Source of the DNA: Carettochelys insculpta
Lineage: Eukaryota > Chordata > Testudines > Carettochelyidae
Length of the DNA: 64,000 bases
Direction of reading: 5' to 3'
Assembly (NCBI RefSeq): GCF_033958435.1
Contig: NC_134137.1
Span: 66,790,001 to 66,854,000 of the forward strand
In this document: positions 44,561 to 56,031 of the stretch, one piece after another
How positions within the stretch are numbered: the stretch's first letter is position 1
Layout of the letters: each line of letters starts with the position of its first letter
Translations under genes and position numbers: made by a program
The notes under the pieces: model-generated
The model's database searches: none
Told to the model about the DNA's origin: nothing
What the model saw: only the letters and a program-made list of their open reading frames with translations

Positions 44561-45216
44561 CTCAGTCTCACCCAAGGCTGTCCTGGGCATACACAGCTGC
44601 CTAGAACATCATTAAATTTGGGGGGGGGCACAAGTGATGTCCTCGGTGGCTGCAGACTGTGTATGCCTAGGCCCACCACCAGGGATGGAAGAGTAAGGCA
44701 AGAGCAATGCTGGCTCTGGTGGCCAGTCTCTGTCCTCCATGGGCCAAATCCAACCACTGCTCACAGGCTGCGTCCCCTTCCACCAGAAGGGGAAACTGCT
44801 GTCTTTCCCTGGCGAACTGCATGGCTGCCCCTTGCTCCACCTCCAGTCTACAGCTAATGGCACATCCCACCTGGCACCCCCCCCCCCTGCCTGCTCTCCC
44901 CATGTGAGCTTCTGGCCTTTTTCCTGCACCCTGCAGCTCTGGGTCTGCATCTGAGCACAACCCCTGCACCCACACCCACACCCCAGGGGTGCAGTTGCTC
45001 AGGCTGCGTAAGGCACCAGGAATCAGAAAGACAGCCCTGATCTCACCTATTGCTCCATTTCAGGAGTGGGGCGGGAGAGAGAGAATAAGTGATTGGCTCT
45101 ATACTGCAGTGATTCAGGTACTGACCTGGGAGCTTCCATGACACAAGTAGCTGCTACAGCACTTCAGCTGGTAACCTTCTGCCTCTCCCAGATGAGGAAG
45201 AGAGCCTTTGCCCACA
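44561..45216. other. GC-rich spacer, no recognisable gene
   Basis: Overlapping frames on both strands of a GC-rich patch, none with a domain. Confidence 0.4.
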
Positions 45217-45480
45217 GAGTCTGTTGACAAAAAAAAGCTGTGTGAATGCTCTAGGGGCCCCCTGTCAACAGACAGAGCTTCCAGGACACTGGGCAGCCCT
45301 GTCTGCTGGGCTTCCAGTTGGCTGTTTTGTTGAGAGAGCAGCTGGGCACTGCAGCCACTCTGTCAACAGAGCAACTCGCTCTTTTGATCCACTTTAGTAT
45401 ATGGCCACACTCTTTGACAGATGTTTTGTCAGAAAACCTTGACAGAGGCTCCTAGAGTAGCTGCAGCCACACTGTTCACA
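45217..45480. mobile_element. MITE-like repeat with TGTTGACA/TGTCAACA motifs
   Basis: Multiple inverted words (TGTTGACA, TGTCAACAGA, TTGACAGA) and the phrases AGCTGTGTGAATGC and TGGCCACACTC near the ends suggest a non-autonomous DNA element. Exact ends and a target duplication are not clear. Confidence 0.45.
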
Positions 45481-48480
45481 ACTAGACCAGACATTTGATT
45501 GGTAAGAGAGCTAAGGAAAATTCATGGCCACCTAGAGGGCCAGCAAAGAGGCAGAAGTCCAGAGAAGCGAGCATCTACCCCTCAGACAAAAACCTCGTAC
45601 TGCTCAGGAGAGCACTCTGTGTTGGCAGGAACTGTGGCTTCTGTAGAATGGAAGCTTTACTCAGCTGTTCTGATCCCCTCAGCAAATATTTATGTATCAT
45701 CTTTAATGTTTCTTGGGAATATAGATAATGCAGCATGAGGTTAGGTAATTACAGTAAGTTTTGCCTGTGCTTTTGGAAAGTAATCTCCCTCATAAGGAGC
45801 CCATTTGCATTTCATGAACTATACTCCTCTGCACATGTACACCTTTGCTAGAGAGGAAGAGTCCACATTTCTCAAACCCATCGCTACCAAGAGAGCTTAT
45901 TTGGGTCTTTTTAATTTTAAAATGACTCTGCTGAAGCTGTTGTTGAGAGTAGTTGTATCTTTGTGCCTGCTTCCCTGAAGAGGTATGTTCAGAGCTTAGA
46001 GGAGATGCCTAAGGAGTCACTCTCCCATGGAATGGAGCAGATGACTTCAACCAACTCACACTGTTCCCAAGACCATATCACTGTCCTCTTTTCACCAGCA
46101 ATCCTTTCAGTATCCAGCCCCAAGCCTTCCCCACTCAAGGAATGGATCACTACAAGAATCTACTGGGGTTTCTTGGATCCTTTTCCCTCTTCCTGTACAC
46201 TTTTATTCTAGGAATGAAAAACATCTGGCCCACTGGTTTTTCTATGGATATTCCAACTGACAAGAGAAAGCTCTTGAGTTTCTTGTACTGCAGCTTTTAC
46301 CCAGTGATATGTTCCCAATTATGAGATGTGACTTGTAGCAAAAAAGCAGGCACTGACTTCACTCCCAATCCTACCAGGTGCAAAGTGCCCCCGTCAAGTG
46401 CTTTGAGACCTCTTAACTCCTACTGGCATGAACAGGAGCTGAAATCACTCAGCTTCTTGAATGATTATACTCATAATGAGAACATTCTTTCTCATCAAAA
46501 TGGCACCACCTTGTCCCCAAGAGGCATGTTAATTTGTGTAAAATACCTCTCCCTGGCACTTGCTTCTAACTGAATTCATTTGACCTTGCCGTCCCTTCAG
46601 TGCAGCCTCTGATGGGAGAGAGAACAATAAATTCAGATGCTAGAAAATCCTGTGCCCCCACCTCCCCTGAGCCACCCTCCACAATCAGCTAAAAGTTGAA
46701 TTTTATATGACCATTAAAAATGTTCCAGATGTTGCTGCTAATATCAACTTTACTTTGCAGTGCTAAATGGAGTTGGTTTTAGCAAAAGACAAACAGTTAT
46801 AAGCAGCAGCAGGCCAGAGAATATCAAACATTGCATAGAGGGCAATTGTGACTCTTAAACAATGTTTGCATGATTTAGACTCCAGACAGTTTTGTTCATA
46901 AAATATCTTAAAGCTCCTCTCATTCATTTGCCTCCATCTGCAGAAAGACAGGTTTATTTTAGATACCATTTTTCTTGCCAGCTGTATTCCAAAACAATTC
47001 ACGACAGTAAATACAACTAAGCTGTCGATGGTCTAACTTAAGGAAAACAGCCATGGAAAGACACAGCCTAGTGAAAATTTAAAGCATTCAGTCAAAAGAC
47101 CAATAACGGAGGGAGACTAATTAAGAGGCATAAAACAAACTGACAAACAATTATTCAAGGAGCCTTCTTTCTAGCTAGGATCTCTGCTGTGGTCTTTGAG
47201 TGCTTGACAGAACATTCATAATTGTGAGGGATCTAATCAGAGAATTCATCTTCCTGCCTCTGTCCGGAGGCAGGTCGGACTAGTTCAAACTCTTCTCTTT
47301 CCAAATGCTGAAATTCAAAAGTCCACGCAGTGCACATTTGTAGGGATAATGAGAACATTCCTACCTTATTAGATAAGTTAAAAACCACCCTAATTGTCTT
47401 CTGCTGGATTTCTTTTTCTTCTTTCTCCAGCATCTGTCAGCCACTGACACAGTCAGTATTGCATTAGAAGAACCATCTATTTAATCTGCTATAGTAATTT
47501 CTATGCAAACACTCCAAACTTCCTCACTGATTGTGCTACGTGAAAAAATGGCTTAAAAATCTCAAAATAAGGGTGGGAGCTTCAGAATCAAGCCAAAAAA
47601 GGGGTGGGGGAGATTACAGTTAGATAACCTATATGATAAACCAGCAGGTGACAAAACACAGCCCATGGGCCAGATCCAGACCACCAAGCTGCTGGTTCCA
47701 GCCTGTGGCCCAACAGGAGCCTTGGTCAGGCTCCCTGCTCATCCATCCCTCAAATGCCACTCAGAGCACCTGACTGAGGGAGCCATGTGCTTCTCTGAGT
47801 GCCATAAGCCTGGCGGGTGGAGAAGAAGCTTTCTGTGCTGCCTCACCCCCAGCACAATCTCACAGCTCCCCTTGGTTAGTTTGCTCCCTGGGCCATATCC
47901 TGGGGCAACACATGAAGTACCTCTCCCACTCACAGTGTTCAGAGAAGCACTTGGGCCCCTCAGCCAGCTGCCCTGAATGGCATGTGGAAGTGGGGCAGGC
48001 AGGGAGCCTGCCTGAAGGACCTGCTGGGGTGCTGACTAGGAGCTGCCTAGGTAAGCACCTCCTGGCCAAAGCTTATCTCTGACACCCCAGCCCCACCCTC
48101 CCTCAGAGCCCTCAGTGCCCTTCGTGCACCTGTACCCCACATAATCACAGTCATCTGCACCCCTGCCAGGCCCTCACCTCAATCCCTTACCCCAAATCAC
48201 AACCTGAACCTCTGCCTCTCCACCCACACTGCTGCACCAGATCACACAAGCCAACCACTGCCCCGCCTCCTGCCCCCCTTCCCCTGCTCACAGCCCTCTC
48301 CTTCACCCAAACCCTCTCCCAGACTCCACAATCCCTCCTGCATGCCAACCCCCTGCCTTGAGCTACGTTCTGCACCCAACCTCCATCCCAGACCTCACAC
48401 CTCTTCCATTAATATCGTGGAAGAGTGCAGCCCTTGACCATTTACCAAATGCTTGGAATGGCCCCTAAATCAATAATTAG
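45481..48480. other. Spacer, no recognisable gene
   Basis: Mostly A/T-rich; 47640-48410 is C-rich with low-complexity frames. No exon, SINE or transposon identified. Confidence 0.4.
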
Positions 48481-48691
48481 AGAGTGATAGCTCAGTGGTT
48501 TGAGCATTGGCCTGCTAAACCCAGGGCTGTGAGCCCAATCCTTGAGGGGGCTATTTAGGCACCTGGGGCAAAGGGCCAAAAAAAACTATCTGTCAGGGAT
48601 GGTGATAGGTCCTACTGTGAATGCAGTGGACTGGAGTCTATGACCTCTGAAGGTCATGTCCAGTTCTATGAGATTGGTATATCTCCCTTTA
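48481..48691 (+). mobile_element. CryI-type tRNA-derived SINE (cryptodiran PolIII SINE)
   Basis: The head carries a clear box A (TAGCTCAGTGG, 48488-48498) and a weaker box B (GTGAGCCCAATCC, 48529-48541), with the intervening TTTGAGCATTGGCCTGCTAA typical of the tortoise PolIII SINE. The body includes GAGGGGGCTATTTAGG and ATGACCTCTGAAGGTC. From established knowledge this SINE family is confined to cryptodiran turtles, so it is the best taxonomic marker in the window. It ends where CR1 copy 2 begins. Confidence 0.8.
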
Positions 48692-50418
48692 TGAGGGAGG
48701 TAACCTAGTGACAGATGATGTAGGAAAAGCTGAAGTACTCAATGCTTTTTTGGCCTCAGTCTTCACAGACAAAGTCAACTTCCACATGATGGTCCTAGAC
48801 TATGCAGTATGGGAAGGTGGAGGGCAGCCATCTGTGGGGAAGGAACAAGTTCTGAGCTATCTAGAAAAACTATATGTACACAAGTCCATGGGTCTGGATC
48901 TAATGCACCCCAGGGTACTGAGGGAATTGGCAGAGGTCATTGCTGAACCTTTGGCCATTATTCTTGAAGACTCTTGGAGATCAGGGGGGAGATACCGGAT
49001 GACTGGAAGAAGGCAAATGTAGTGCCCATCTTTAAAAAAGGAAAGAAGGACAATCCAGGAAACTATAGACCAGTGAGCCTTACCTCAATCCCTGGGAAAA
49101 TAATGGAGGGAATCCTCAAGGAATCCATTTTGGAGCACTTGGAAGAGGGAAAAGCGATCAAAAGTAGCCAACATGGATTCACCAGGGGCAAGTCCTGCCT
49201 CACCAATCTGATTACCTTCTATGACAAGGTAGCAGGCTCTGTGGACATGGGGAAGTCAGTGGATGTGATATATCTTGACCTCAGCAAGGCTTTTGATAAG
49301 GTCTCCCACATCATTCTTGTCCATAAGTTAAGGAAATACGGATTGGATCCTTGGACTATAAGATGGATAGAAAGCTGGCTTGATGGTCAGACCCAACAGG
49401 TAGTGGCCAATGGCTCAATATCTGGATGGCGGTCTGTTTCAAGCGGAGTGCCTCAAGGCTCGGTTCTGGGGCCGGTGTTATTCAACATCTTTATTAACGA
49501 CCTGGATGAGGGACTGGGTTGCACCCTCAGCAAGTTTTCAGATGACACAAAACTAGGGGGAGAGGTAGATACGTTGGAGGGTAGAGAGAGAATCCAGAGG
49601 GACCTGGATAAATGGGAGGACTGGGCCAAAAGAAATCTGATGTGGTTCAATAAGGAGAAGTATAGAGTCCTGTACCTGGGGCGGAAGAATCCCAAGCATT
49701 GTTACAGGCTGGGGACCGACTGGCTCAGCAGCAGTATGATGCAAAGGGACCTAGGGGTTATGGTGAATGAAAGGCTGGATATGAGTAAACAGTGTGCCCT
49801 TGTAGCCAAGAAGGCTAATGGCACACTTGGATGCATTAGGAGGAGCATTTCGAGCAGATCTAGAGAAGTAGTTGCTCCCCTCTATTCGGCACTGGTGAGG
49901 CCACATCTGGAATATTGTGTCCAGCTTTGGGCCCCCCAGTATAAAAAGGATGTGGATTTGCTGGAGCAGGTTCAGTGGAGGGCAACAAAAATGATTAAGG
50001 GGCTGGAGCACAAGAGCTACGAGGATAGGCTGAGAGATTTGGGTTTGTTCAGTTTACAGAAGTGAAGACTTAGGGGTGATTTAATAGCAGCCTTCAACTT
50101 CCTGAAGGGGAGCTCTAAAGAGGAGGATGAGAAGCTGTTCTCAAGGGTGTCATATGGCAGAACAAGGAGCAATGGTCAGAAGTTGAAGAGGGAGGGTGTA
50201 GGTTCGATATTAGGAAAAACTACTTCACCAGGAGAATGGTGAAGCATTGGAATGCGTTGCCTAGAGAGGTGGTGGATTCTCCATCCCTTGAGGTTTTTAA
50301 GTCCCGTCTGGACAAGGTCCTGGCTGGGATGACTTCGTAGGGGTTGATCCTGCTTGAAGCAGGGGGCTGGACTAGATGACCTCCTGAAGTCCTTTCCAGC
50401 CCTATGATTCTGTGATAC
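48692..50418 (+). mobile_element. CR1 LINE, 5'-truncated copy 2
   Basis: Starts at TGAGGGAGGTAACCTAGTGA, equivalent to about 3585 of copy 1, and runs to the CR1 3' UTR and an ATTCTGTGAT tail. It contains reverse transcriptase but no endonuclease. It abuts the SINE at 48481-48691 without spacer. Closely similar to copy 1. Confidence 0.93.
48708..50065 (+). pseudogene. CR1 reverse transcriptase, copy 2
   Basis: Two frames: 48708-49022 (DDVGKAEVLNAFLASVFTD, then QPSVGKEQVLSYLEKL) and, after a frameshift near 48985, 48974-50065. Motifs: [35 protein letters not shown] (motif A), [20 protein letters not shown] (motif B) and [10 protein letters not shown] (motif C, FSDD instead of the usual FADD, both aspartates kept). 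The frame ends LFSLQK* at 50065, where copy 1 reads LQERR; the 3' part to about 50340 is therefore untranslated. Apart from the frameshift and the late stop, the RT domain is open. Confidence 0.92.
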
Positions 50419-50555
50419 TGCTCACTCCTGTGGTAAACTGTTCTGCAACAGTTTGGTGACTCCTGACCATACATGAAAAAATAGGATTACCCTTAAAGTG
50501 GGTACGAAATGTTCAGGAGCACAGTAAAGAATGTGATGCCACCACCTTGGGCACA

Positions 50556-51028
50556 TATCAGAGGGGTAGCCGTGTTAGTCTGTATCTTCAAGAACAACAA
50601 GAAGTCCTGTGGCACCTTATAGACTAACAGATATTTTGGAGCATAAGCTTTCGTGGGTAAAGACACTCTTCATCAGCTGCATGAGTGATGAGGGTGCGTG
50701 TGGCGGGGGAGGGGGGTCAGAGGAGTATTTAAAGAGGGGAGGTCCCAGTAAAAGAGAGAGCCAGAACTGACAAGGTCTATTCAGTCCGGGTGGAAGGGGC
50801 CCATTGTCAGATTCTAATGTGGAGGTGTGAACATCCAAAGCAGAGAAACTACTGTTGTAAGGGGTCAGCCATTCCCAGTCTCTGTTTAATCCTTTGTTGA
50901 TGCAGTCAAATTTGCAAATGAATTGCAGCTCAGAGATTGCTCTCTCCATTTTATTTCTGAAATGTTTTTGTTGTAGGACTGCTACTTTTAAATCTGCTAC
51001 TGAGTGTCCAGGGAGACTGAAGTGTTAA
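50556..51028 (-). mobile_element. Penelope-like element, 5'-truncated, reverse strand
   Basis: The left end is the complete family 3' terminus in reverse (ATCAGAGGGGTAGCCGTGTT, then TCCTGTGGCACCTTATAGAC, GCATAAGCTTTCGTGGG). The right end stops within coding sequence at about 51028. The order matches the 3' half of the 41334 element. Confidence 0.88.
50617..50949 (-). pseudogene. Penelope-like C-terminal coding remnant
   Basis: ISELQFICKFDCINKGLNRD, then WEWLTPYNSSFSALDVHTST, is the C-terminal end of the GIY-YIG protein (compare ELQFICKFNALSSGLNKD and FPSLGVHTSRST at 42190-42320). Upstream minus-strand sequence to 51028 (GHSVADLKVAVLQQ in another frame) continues the match. The GIY-YIG core is lost to 5' truncation. 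Confidence 0.8.
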
Positions 51029-51666
51029 AAGCTCCACTTTTACTTTTCGTATATGGAAAGAGAAGAAAATGATATTGCAACACAGGAAAGCCCAGAGTTT
51101 TAATTGTTTCCTGACACGTGTTAATAGTTAGAAAGGTGGGTGGGAAATTGTTTTCTTGTTACTGCACGTCTGTATGTTTTACTTGAAAAAAGCTCTCAAG
51201 CTTATTACTAGCAGCACTGAAATGACAATATAGCTTAAAGCACGGGTGAGGGGAGTTTTAATTTTGTTTATATTGGGTTCATCTTAGCTATGCATGTCCA
51301 TAAAAGGAACAGCAAAACTACTGATAATACTGGGTAAAGAAACTGTCGGTACAAATTATATAATATATACATACATATACTCAAAACAAAAAAGGCTGGA
51401 TTTATGCCCTGACCTGTTAACCTAGACCTAGAATAGTTCTTGAGCCTATGAACAAACAAAAACAGTGTGTGTATCAGAAAATCCTACATCAAAGCTCACT
51501 TATTTCTGGCGAGCTTTCCATCGCTAATCTCTGCTCTGCCATGCTCTACGCCACCCTCATAAAAGAAAAAGCAAACAAGAATAATGTGTAATGAAGTGTA
51601 TAAATTTTCCCTTAAAAATTCCCTAACAAGCATTATTCTCTTTCCATTGTTTAACATCCTCAATTC
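51029..51666. other. A/T-rich spacer, no recognisable gene
   Basis: Nothing recognisable. Confidence 0.4.
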
Positions 51667-51674
51667 CCTTAACC

Positions 51675-52035
51675 CAGTGGTGTTCAAAAGGAATGTAAGG
51701 GATTGCCACAGCCCCCGCCTCCACCGCCAGGCACCGCCACCTCTCCCTCTGCTACAGCCAGGCACCCACACACCCCAGATAACTCATGAAAACTGCCCCA
51801 GGCTGAAGTCACATCATGTGAGCCACCCCACGGTGCCACTGCAAGAGATGTGCCAGAATGCAGGTGGAGCCTGCTAGGGCTGGAGGAGCTGCCTCTGCCA
51901 CTGCCGCCACATGCTTGTCCCACCGTGTGGTGGGGCACATGCGTGGAGCGGCCAGAGGGGCGCCCCACATGTGCGGTTCTCCTGAACTACTCTTCGCACT
52001 ATTGTGCGGCCCCATTGGTGTATTGGACACAACTG
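51675..52035. mobile_element. hAT-like MITE with perfect 8-bp target duplication
   Basis: The ends CAGTGGTGTTCAA and TTGGACACAACTG form an inverted repeat of the hAT type. CCTTAACC is duplicated exactly at 51667-51674 and 52036-52043. The 361-bp GC-rich interior has no transposase. It is related at the ends to the MITE at 13862-14482 (CAGGGGTATCCAAC). Confidence 0.88.
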
Positions 52036-52061
52036 CCTTAACCCTTTTCTCACCCCAACCC

Positions 52062-52063
<2 letters not shown>

Positions 52064-52096
<33 letters not shown>
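52064..52096 (+). repeat. CA dinucleotide microsatellite
   Basis: Uninterrupted (CA)n of about 16 units, 20 bases after the hAT-like duplication. Confidence 0.97.
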
Positions 52097-52098
<2 letters not shown>

Positions 52099-52556
52099 TA
52101 GTTCTTCAGTGTGGGTTGATTTTTTTTTTTCTTTTTTTGAGAGGAGGATAAGGTTTTGCATTTCATTTGGGTTGTAAGCAAGCAAGTCCTCTCTTTTTAC
52201 TTGTCTAACATTGCCATGCAAACCGGTGACATTGTAGACATAATAGTGTGCTTAATGCCTCATCAGCTGGACATAGGCACAGTTTGATTTCTATGCTGGG
52301 GGTGGGGGAAGCTTCATTCAGGGCAGTGAGACCACACAGGAGAGGGGCAAATTTCTTGCTGGCTAGGGGCACCCTTACCCATCTCAGGAGGGTCCACAAC
52401 TTTAACCATGACTCTAAGGGCTACGTAGGCAACTGAAAACACTTGTGCTTTTGTCAATAATTTTTTTTCGACATCTTGTGGCAAGTCACTTACGCAACAC
52501 TGTTTAGGTTTACAATGGTAATACATATTCTTACTTAGATACTCTTACTAAGTCTG
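52097..52556. other. Spacer, no recognisable gene
   Basis: Nothing recognisable. Confidence 0.4.
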
Positions 52557-52960
52557 AAGGGACCATTCATCTTGTCTGATCCCTGCACACTGCAGGCCAC
52601 AGATCCTCACCCACTCACTCCTGTAGTAGACCCCCAACCTCTGGCTAAGTTCTTGAGTCTCTCCAGTCACAGTTTAAACAGTTCATGTTACAGAGGACAC
52701 ACTATTCACATTAGTTTAAACCGGCAAGTGAATCAGGCTGCAGAAGGCAGCGAAAAACCCTCAAGGTCTCTGCCAATCTGACCAGAGGGAAAATTCCTTC
52801 CTGACCCCAAATATGGTGAGCCTGAGCATGTGGGCAAGATCTACCAGGCAGCTACCTGGGAAAGAATTCCCCATGGAAACTCAGGGCCTTCCCCATCAAG
52901 TATCCCATCTCCAGCTGGTGGGGCTTTTTGCTACAGACCACAGCAGTTGCAGCAGTAGCC
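52557..52960 (-). mobile_element. CR1-like fragment, antisense
   Basis: CTGCAGGCCACAGATCCTCA, CAGAGGGAAAATTCCTTCC, TGACCCCAAATATGG and CCTGAGCATGTGGGCAAGA are phrases I recognise from a dispersed turtle CR1-related repeat, here in antisense. No open frame of note. Family assignment rests on memory of such repeats, not on motifs. Confidence 0.5.
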
Positions 52961-53616
52961 AGGAGCCCCAGGCCCTTTTAAATCACCAGGTCCCAGAGCA
53001 GTTGTCCCCTTTGCTTTGGCTGTCATCAGGCCCAGAATTGTGAGGTTTGCTTGCACCTCTGTAGACATGTTGTTATGCAGGAGACTGGAGGAAAAATGAG
53101 CTCATCGAGTCCTGTGGTTCTTCCTCAACATTTGCATTGCATCCAATGTTACTACCTGGAGCAATCTTCAACTCTCTGTGTTTCTTACCTATCAAAAAGA
53201 ATAACAAGGCATTTGTGACTCAGCTTCCCCCAACTATACATCTCCAGTTTAAGAACCCATGATCTTGTCTATTTCTCTGCCACCGCAAGAGAGAAAGAAT
53301 GAGCTGTCTCTGAAGTTAACAGATAACTTTAGATGCTGTATTTCTGCTGAAACTTCCAGCAAGGTGCAAAATACTCAAAAGTTCAGATGCTGTATAGCAG
53401 TTACAGTGGTGTCTTCCACGGTGGGACCATTCATCCATTAGAAACAAGACAAAGGTCAACTCTTTGTTAACAGGCAAGGATGAGACTCCAGACTGATATG
53501 TTTCCCTATCTCTAGTCACATTCAAAGTGAGTGATAACTTGTAGCCATCATAGACTTGATGGCTCACACTAAAAAGCCAATTTGGCTGTGTAAGTGCTAT
53601 AGGAATTTCAGTCTAA
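52961..53616. other. Spacer, no recognisable gene
   Basis: Nothing recognisable. Confidence 0.4.
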
Positions 53617-53845
53617 GGATAGGTCCACACAGCAAAGTTATTTCAAAATTACAAACACTACTTCAAAGTAACTGCCCTAGTATCTACACAACACAACCGC
53701 TATTTTGAAATAACTCTCCTAGCATCTACACAACTCAACTGCTATTTAGAAATCATTTCAAAATAGAAGTTAGCTTATTTCAAAATAGGTAACTGTCATT
53801 GGGAATACCACCCATTTCAAAATAGCTATTTCAAAATAGGTACTG
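53617..53845. mobile_element. Harbinger-type MITE fragment (62089 family, reversed)
   Basis: GGATAGGTCCACACAGCAAA followed by GTTATTTC matches, in reverse orientation, the right end of 62089-62494. Several TATTTCAAAATA palindromic words follow. The opposite end is not found; the gag-like remnant begins there. Confidence 0.65.
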
Positions 53846-54840
53846 TTAAGCCACCCCATAGAGGTCTAAGTGCTTAGTGCCTCTGTTTCTTGGGGAGGGA
53901 CACTGGAACCCTTGGTGCTCTCTGTGGTTTGCAGGATCCACTACCAGGGAATGGGTAAACACAAGTTCATTGACCTGGGATAGGACAAAGTACCATCTCT
54001 CATTCCTATGGGCTGTAGGAAGGGCAGAAGCAGGGGACTGCCGGATCGTTTTTGCCATAGAGGCAATTGTCTTGATTACAGACAGAGCCACCCGGGTGGG
54101 ACCTGTGCCTATCATGCTTCCTCTTCTCCTTCAGCATTGGTGATTGACTCCTCTGGCGCCGAAAAGTTGATGGTGCCTGTGCCTGCTCTTGGTGCCGGGA
54201 GTCCTTAAATGGCACTGTATAGATGGGGCTGGTGCACTGTACACCGAGGAGACTCCACACTCCGCTCCTGTTGGGGACTCCTGTGGCTTAAGTGCCGCCT
54301 CCAAAAGCAGGCCTTTGGGGCGTTGGGCCCTACCTTTCAAAGTCCTGGCCTTACATATTGAGCCGCAGTCTCACACAAGTGTCCTTCCCCCAAGCAAACC
54401 AGACAATCTGAATGGGGGGTCACTCTTGGGCATACATTTGCCACACTTGGAACAAGTCTTGGAGCCAGGCATTCTCCACACTGAGGAGTGGAGGGGGATG
54501 AAAAGCCCTGCCTTGGCTATTAGTTTAAGATGAAAAGGCCTTCTACGAATGACCTAACACTACAACTATTTACACTTATTGAAGAACTATTTACACTACA
54601 AACAGCCTACTAGCTAATACGTTGAGAAGAGAAAGGCAAGAGCTCCAATGACTGTCAGCGTGACGAGAAGGAACGGAGCAGGGGGATGGGTTGGGCAGTG
54701 TATATATTGGTTGCCATATTGGCGCCACTCTAGGGGGCGCCACACTGACCCTATGGCTACTGGTGAGGGCAAATAGCATCCAGCGACCAGGCATGTGCCA
54801 GCGCACACCCAACTGGGAACGCACGTGAGCAATCACGCGA
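53846..54840 (-). pseudogene. Degraded gag-like region of an LTR/DIRS-type retroelement (tentative)
   Basis: Minus-strand readings near 54465-54130 give a start-like MPGSKTCSKCGKCMPKSDPP, then CKARTLKGRAQRPKGLLLEA and ALKPQESPTGAECG. The CSKCGKC/CKA cysteines recall the zinc-knuckle region of gag-like proteins from a dispersed turtle retroelement, and the leader downstream of 54600 (a short CACTCTAGGGGGCGCC block, then AGCAATCACGCGAAGAAGAA) looks like its promoter/leader side. No reverse transcriptase is present. Assignment to DIRS or another order is a guess. Confidence 0.35.
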
Positions 54841-55484
54841 AGAAGAAGGCGGCTCTTTCAAAAGATCCAGAGGAGCAGCTGCACACAAAAAACATTCTTT
54901 CAAAAGCAAACCTGTGTAGACGCACCGCAGGCCCTTTTTTTTTTTTTGCAAGGCCAATCCTCATGAAAGAGGGCAGCGGGGGCACTCTAGACAACCCCAG
55001 TGGCTCTGTATGGTCTCCAGGCCCTGCAGCTTTTAAAGTGGCACAAAGCTGAGAGTGTGAGACAAGCAGCTCGTGCAGGGCTGCCTGTCACACTCCCCTG
55101 AGGCCCTGCAGTGCCCTGACCCGCAGAGATAGCCAGCAGGCCAGCACCCCGCACCACTCTGGGAGCCACAAGAACCCAGACAAGGGCAGCCAACACCCCG
55201 ACTGGGCTCCCTAATGAAGGGCCCCCTCCTGGATTTTGAAGTTGCCGCAGGAAAGAATTAGCTTAATGAAGTGCTGTTTATGCAGCACTGCACTTCATTA
55301 ATAATCTCCCGATACCCTGTTTACCATGCTCCCTTCGAAGTAGGGAGCTAGTGTAGACAAGCCTGATGTGTAACTTCCAAAGTTAGTCTTGCAGGGCTGT
55401 TTTTTTAATTTTAGAAGGAAGCTCAGGGAACAAGAATGAACAGTGGGCTGGAAGCTAGTAGTTCCAGAATGCTAATAATGGCTT
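54841..55484. other. Mixed MITE debris
   Basis: Fragments with Harbinger-type end words: CTGTGTAGACGCACC (about 54911) and CTAGTGTAGACAAGCCTG (about 55350). Poly-T at 54936-54948. No gene. Confidence 0.4.
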
Positions 55485-55707
55485 CTTCTTTTGAAAGAAC
55501 CTATTGTTTTTTAGGAAGACAGATTCTTTTTAAGATGGGGTTTACTTTCAAGAGAGCCATGTCTACACTGCATTTCTTCTCTTGAAAGAACCACTTTTGG
55601 AAGAAGAATATGCAAATGATTTGCCAGATATGTAAATCTGTGCCTCGTTTGCATTTTCAATCTCCCTCATTTGCATGGCTCTTTTGAAAGAGGAATGCTA
55701 GTGTAGA
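55485..55707. mobile_element. Harbinger-type MITE copy, same family as 56127-56447
   Basis: Shares in order AGGAAGA...TTCTTT..GGGGTTTACTTTC, GTCTACACTGC, ATATGCAAATGA, CATTTGCATGGCTCTTTTG and AAAGAGGAATGC-AGTGTAGA with the nested MITE. The left end is incomplete. Confidence 0.7.
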
Positions 55708-56031
55708 TACAGCCTTCTTCCAGAAGATCCACAGACCATCTACACGTGTAAGACACTCTTCTGGAAGAAATGGGATTCCATCTCCACTGTGGAATCAGGA
55801 AGAGGGCCTTCTTCAAGAAGATTATTCAGGAAGAAGGCATGTGTAGATGCCCCATCGAAGTGCCGGCTCGCACGTAGCCGTGGCTAACCTGCCGGTACTT
55901 CAAAGTGCCTGGACAACTTCAAAGTCCCTTTACTCTTTACCTCTCAAAATTTTGCCCAGGCACTTCAAATTACTGGCTCTGTATAATAGGGAGTTTATAT
56001 CATAAATACCTACCTAACCGTAGCGCATTCA
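55708..56031. other. MITE debris
   Basis: Contains CTACACGTGTAAGAC (about 55741) and a GCATGTGTAGATGCCCC (about 55839) end-like word; no complete element resolved. Confidence 0.4.
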
